A stretch of 64,000 nucleotides of DNA from an uncultured Saprospiraceae bacterium (lineage in GTDB: Bacteria; Bacteroidota; Bacteroidia; Chitinophagales; Saprospiraceae): positions 1 to 64,000 of the forward strand of contig CAKZQC010000001.1 of the NCBI GenBank assembly GCA_937139495.1, in the 5' to 3' direction. The position numbers were made by a program, and so were the translations under genes. The notes beneath the pieces are model-generated. The model searched no databases and was not told the DNA's origin. It was given only the letters and a program-made list of their open reading frames with translations. This document shows, piece after piece, positions 60,907-64,000 of the stretch (within the stretch, counting starts at the first letter, position 1; each line of letters begins with the position of its first letter).

Positions 60907-61959
60907 TTAAACAACAGTACCCTGACAGCTCGAACCAGCTCCAGCCGTGCAGCCATAACAATGCTGTCCGATTACAATCGAACGCTGCAACAGTGCTTCG
61001 ACATCAAAATCTTGAATGTGCTGCGGAGCAGTCGGCTCTACCGTAAGGTGCAACATTTGATTGAAATCACAATCGTACAAGTAGCCGTCCCACGATACCG
61101 AAAGGGTATTTCTACACATAACACCAGCGGCGGCACTTGGGTTGAACGATTCTAGTAGTAATTGCATATAATCATCGAACTTTTGTTCTTCGAGCAGAAA
61201 ATCTAAAAATCGACTAATTGGCAGATTAGTAATGGTATATAAATGATTGAAAACAATATTATATTGCTCTAGCAATACCCGTTTGTAGTCCGTTTCCAAC
61301 CCTTGTTGGTTACCAGGCAAACTAGCGCCACCAGGGTTATAGACCAAATGCAATTGCAGTCCACTACCTGCTTGACCATATCCTAAAGTATTCAGTTTTT
61401 GCAATGCTTCGATAGAACGTACAAACGCTTTGTCGCCCCTTTGCTTGTCGGTGTTGGCTTCGGTGTAGCAAGGGAGCGAGGCGATAACGGTCACTCGTTG
61501 CTCCTTGAAAAAATCAGGATAGCTACGGTATTCTTTGTTGGAAACCAGTATCGTCAGATTGCTACGAATGATAATATCAATGGTCGCACTTATTTTGCGT
61601 ATTTCGGTCACAAACCACTTGAAATTCGGATTCATTTCAGGCGCTCCGCCTGTAATATCAACCGTAGTAGCGCCAGAAGCTTGTATAGCTTTCAAGCACT
61701 GTTGCATCGTGGTTTTGGTCATAATTTCGGTACGAGTAGGTCCTGCATCTACATGACAATGCTCACAAGTCATATTGCACAAATAGCCGAGATTGACCTG
61801 AAAAACGTCAATCGCTACGGGGCGAAAAGGCATTAGACCAATGCTATTCAACTTTTCCCCGAAAGGGGTAATGGAAGGCGTTGTTTCTTCCAGAATGGCA
61901 ACTTGTACATTAGGCATCGCCAATTTGCTGCCTCTTTTTTGTAGCGTTTGTAATTTCAT
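60907..61959 (-). CDS. arsS: ArsS-like radical SAM protein (arsenosugar biosynthesis family)
   Basis: The product has 350 residues. The radical SAM cluster motif is CNMTCEHCHVDAGP with Cys61, Cys65 and Cys68 (CxxxCxxC). DITGGAPEMNPNF follows as the SAM-binding GGE-like strand. The C-terminal domain, with MCRNTLSVSWDGYLYDCDFNQML and a final Cys set (HCYGCTAGAGSSC), matches the DUF3641 part of ArsS proteins, which probably binds an auxiliary cluster. ArsS is proposed to transfer the 5'-deoxyadenosyl group to dimethylarsenite on the way to arsenosugars, after methylation by ArsM. No arsM is in this window. The gene heads a two-gene unit with the small membrane protein. Confidence 0.9.
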   Translation of the reverse strand: MKLQTLQKRGSKLAMPNVQVAILEETTPSITPFGEKLNSIGLMPFRPVAIDVFQVNLGYLCNMTCEHCHVDAGPTRTEIMTKTTMQQCLKAIQASGATTVDITGGAPEMNPNFKWFVTEIRKISATIDIIIRSNLTILVSNKEYRSYPDFFKEQRVTVIASLPCYTEANTDKQRGDKAFVRSIEALQKLNTLGYGQAGSGLQLHLVYNPGGASLPGNQQGLETDYKRVLLEQYNIVFNHLYTITNLPISRFLDFLLEEQKFDDYMQLLLESFNPSAAAGVMCRNTLSVSWDGYLYDCDFNQMLHLTVEPTAPQHIQDFDVEALLQRSIVIGQHCYGCTAGAGSSCQGTVV

Positions 61960-62149
61960 GCTGTTTTGTTTTAGCCTCTAATATAATTCAAGCCATTGAA
62001 ACAAGGGAAATACAACCGTTAATAAAACACTATTTTTGTACAACAAGTGATTTTCTAACAAAAGTTAAGTAGCTAGTATTTGTATTTTTATTTAAATAAT
62101 GTGTATTTTAGAGGTCATTCTATTTCTAGCAACAAAAACGTCATTAAAT

Positions 62150-62710
62150 ATGAAAAACAAGCGTACTTATTTGATCGAGACCGCTAGACTTGGGTTACGT
62201 ACTTGGCGAGTAGCGGATCAAGCACCTTTTGCTGTTATCAATGCCAATGAACAAGTCATGGAATACTTTCCGAGCCGTATGAGTTGGCAACAGACACAAG
62301 ATTATATTGACCGAATCCGCCAACATTTTCTGCAACATGGCTTCGGTTTGTATGTAGTAGATGAGCTCGCAACAGGAAAAATGATTGGTTGTGTAGGCTT
62401 CAATAAACCCACTTTCAAAGCTGATTTTATGCCTTGTGTAGAAATCGCTTGGCGATTACATCCACAAGTATGGGGGCAAGGTTATGCGACCGAAGCTGCT
62501 CAGGCTTGTTTGGATTATGGCTGGCAGACTTTGGGGCTAGAGGAGGTGACTTCCTTTACGGCAATCGCCAACAAACGTTCGGCTCGCATTATGCAAAAAA
62601 TAGGCATGGAGCGAAAAGGCGAATTTGACCACCCCAATTTATCTTCTACCCATTGGTTGTGCCCACACGTTTGGTATCGTATCCAATCGCCAACTATTGG
62701 AGCAAAATAG
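62150..62710 (+). CDS. GNAT-family N-acetyltransferase (RimJ/RimL-like)
   Basis: The product has 186 residues from the ATG at 62150 (MKNKRTYLIETARLGLRTW). The frame extends 17 codons upstream to 62099, but this start fits the family. The N-terminal ETARLGLRTW and the acetyl-CoA loop VWGQGYATEAAQACLDYG are typical of the Acetyltransf_3 group that acetylates amino groups of proteins or small molecules. SARIMQKIGMERKGEFDHP is the usual last strand and tail. The substrate is unknown. A single gene on the plus strand, divergent from arsS. Confidence 0.88.
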   Translation: MKNKRTYLIETARLGLRTWRVADQAPFAVINANEQVMEYFPSRMSWQQTQDYIDRIRQHFLQHGFGLYVVDELATGKMIGCVGFNKPTFKADFMPCVEIAWRLHPQVWGQGYATEAAQACLDYGWQTLGLEEVTSFTAIANKRSARIMQKIGMERKGEFDHPNLSSTHWLCPHVWYRIQSPTIGAK

Positions 62711-62782
62711 TATCCAATAGCGTATATAATTTGGCTTTAACACGCTTAGTGGCAAACTTTAGCGGTAATTATTGGTAGCACA

Positions 62783-62814
62783 TTGCGAAACATTCCCATT
62801 TTATTCTATATTTG
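62783..62814 (+). promoter_or_regulatory. Promoter for secDF: TTG, 21-base spacer, TATATTTG
   Basis: TTG at 62783-62785 and TATATTTG at 62807-62814 with a 21-base spacer. This is the best complete match in the window to the Bacteroidota promoter layout. It would give a transcript with a leader of about 225 bases before the secDF ATG. Confidence 0.7.
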
Positions 62815-63044
62815 CACTCAATTTGTCAAGGAACAACACGTTCTTTGTTAGGTAGAATAAGCAGATAAAACATAAAAGTTTCATAGTTCAAAGTTGCTTT
62901 GCAACAGCATTACATCTAAAATGAAATGCTTTTTTTCGTTAAGCTAGCATGAAAAATATTTTTTTTGAGGTAGCTTGATTAATAAAAAAAACATCATTTT
63001 AGGCGGAAGCCTAGCCAAAACAACTTCATTAATTTCTAATCAAA
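62815..63044 (+). other. Structured secDF leader
   Basis: Gene-free leader with several small hairpins: GTTGC/GCAAC (62893-62905); AGCATT/AATGCT followed by a run of seven T (62906-62936), terminator-like; AAGCTA/TAGCTT (62941-62976); and TAGGC-GGAA-GCCTA with a GNRA loop (63000-63013). Two mini reading frames start at 62921 (8 codons) and 62949 (9 codons). A regulatory role is inference. Confidence 0.4.
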
Positions 63045-64000
63045 ATGCAAGGAAAAGCCCTTATAAAGTTTTTTACGATACTCGCACTAATCGTCGTATT
63101 GTACCAGTTTTTGTTATGGATTCCTACACGTAGTGTAGAGCGTAACGCAGATGCTTACGCCGAAAGTGCTGTAAGCAGTATCCCAGACGGTGATGATAAA
63201 ACTTTCAAAGAAATCAAAAAGGATTCGTTTCGTTTCTCTTATCTAGATTCTGTATCGAGTACGACTGTATTCAGTATTCCTTTCGTTAAGGATTATTCTT
63301 ACAAAGAACTCAAAAAGCAACAAATTGCTTGGGGTTTGGATTTGCAAGGCGGTATGTCTGTCGTGATGCAAGTGGATCTCAAAGAAGTAATTGGGGAATT
63401 GGCACAATCTAAAGAGCCTAATTTCTTGAAAGCATTGGACGAAGCAGAGAAAGCACAAAGTGCGACACAATCTGATTTTGTAACGCTATTTGGCGAGCAG
63501 TACGCTGCTTTGAATACAGGTACGCCGTTATCTCGTTATTTCTTGCTCAATGACCAACTCAAAACAGAAGGACTAACGATTGAATCAACAGATAGTGAAG
63601 TACTATTGTTGATTCGTAGAGTAGCGACTTCTACGGTCAAGAGTACGCACAAGTTGCTCAAAGAACGTATTGACAAATTTGGTGTATCACAACCTACTGT
63701 TTCATTGGACGAAAGTACCGATAGAATCACAGTAGAACTTCCAGGTATCCGCAATCCAAAGCGTGCTAGAGAATACTTACAAGCTACGGCTAACCTAGAG
63801 TTCTGGGAATTGTTACAAGCCAATGAAGTGATTGGTTCTTTGGTGAATCTGAACGAATTGCTTAGAAAGCAAGAAGTAGCACTCAAAAATAAAAATAACA
63901 ACACAACAGTTGATACAGGTGCTGTAGCAGCTATTGATACTGCTGCTGTAGATACTACAGGAAGTGATTTGGGAAGTGACTTAGGAGGTGATTTGGCTAG
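63045..64000 (+). CDS. secDF: Protein translocase subunit SecD, probably SecDF fusion, 3'-truncated by window edge
   Basis: The first 318 codons are open to the window end with no stop. The ATG (MQGKALIKFFTILALIVVLYQFLLW) gives one membrane helix at about residues 5-25. The SecD hallmark GLDLQGGMSVVMQV is at about residue 100. The P1 head then shows LLKERIDKFGVSQPTVSLD and ITVELPGIRNPKRAREYL, both classical SecD motifs. A Thr/Asp/Gly-rich linker follows near the end. In Bacteroidota secD and secF are normally one gene of about 1,000 codons; the fusion cannot be seen here. SecDF uses the proton gradient to complete Sec-dependent export, the first step for every signal-peptide protein in this window. 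Confidence 0.93.
   Translation, partial: MQGKALIKFFTILALIVVLYQFLLWIPTRSVERNADAYAESAVSSIPDGDDKTFKEIKKDSFRFSYLDSVSSTTVFSIPFVKDYSYKELKKQQIAWGLDLQGGMSVVMQVDLKEVIGELAQSKEPNFLKALDEAEKAQSATQSDFVTLFGEQYAALNTGTPLSRYFLLNDQLKTEGLTIESTDSEVLLLIRRVATSTVKSTHKLLKERIDKFGVSQPTVSLDESTDRITVELPGIRNPKRAREYLQATANLEFWELLQANEVIGSLVNLNELLRKQEVALKNKNNNTTVDTGAVAAIDTAAVDTTGSDLGSDLGGDLA

Noticed and set aside
61399..61836. Plus-strand open frame of 145 codons antisense to arsS
   Set aside because: The arsS frame has unmistakable radical SAM motifs; the antisense frame has none.
60455..61959. A complete arsenic-detoxification operon
   Set aside because: No arsM, arsR, arsC or arsenite pump is seen in the window; only arsS and an unknown membrane gene.

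Overview
The window looks like the chromosome of a Bacteroidota bacterium, probably a Saprospiria-type relative. The evidence is: type IX secretion (T9SS) style C-terminal sorting tails; a PorV/PorQ-family outer-membrane protein; large secreted proteins built from thrombospondin type-3 (TSP3) repeats, cadherin-like modules and a GEVED domain; an apparently SecDF-type translocase start; near absence of Shine-Dalgarno sites with A-rich leaders; and several exact matches to the Bacteroidota -7 promoter element TAnnTTTG. The genus assignment is inference only. No rRNA, tRNA, CRISPR array, insertion sequence or phage gene was seen.

Layout. (1) 1-8.2 kb: two large secreted paralogues, the first cut by the window edge, flank a PorV/PorQ-family gene. 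Their C-terminal 2.6 kb are the same at DNA level. (2) 8.4-12.1 kb: a small secreted protein, purine nucleoside phosphorylase, an RluE-like pseudouridine synthase, an isochorismatase-fold hydrolase and an SDR oxidoreductase. (3) 12.2-26.4 kb: a long minus-strand run containing a small secreted repeat protein, a TMTC-like membrane glycosyltransferase with TPRs, a DUF2851 protein, two soluble glycosyltransferases, an FkbM methyltransferase, a YfhO-type membrane protein, a TupA-like ATP-grasp enzyme and two overlapping PLP-enzyme genes. It reads as a cell-surface glycan locus that may attach an amino-acid-derived group. (4) 26.5-27.9 kb: an alpha/beta hydrolase and truA, convergent and overlapping. 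(5) 28.3-55.0 kb: two giant tandem adhesin-like genes (3,812 and 4,926 codons) sharing an ungapped stretch of about 5.5 kb that appears identical. (6) 55.2-64 kb: an M61 peptidase, a tiny Cys-rich membrane protein, a TlpA-like lipoprotein, an unknown lipoprotein, an arsS-like radical SAM gene with a small membrane protein behind it, a GNAT acetyltransferase and the start of secDF.

The genes fit a common surface-export theme. SecDF supports Sec export, T9SS with PorV-like partners would carry the large tail-bearing proteins to the surface, and the glycan cluster would modify the envelope. The most striking signal is that two unrelated pairs of neighbouring giant genes each share a long, apparently identical 3' block joined to different 5' ends. 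This points to recent gene conversion or duplication and a potential for N-terminal domain exchange. All statements come from reading the sequence; no database search or alignment program was run.
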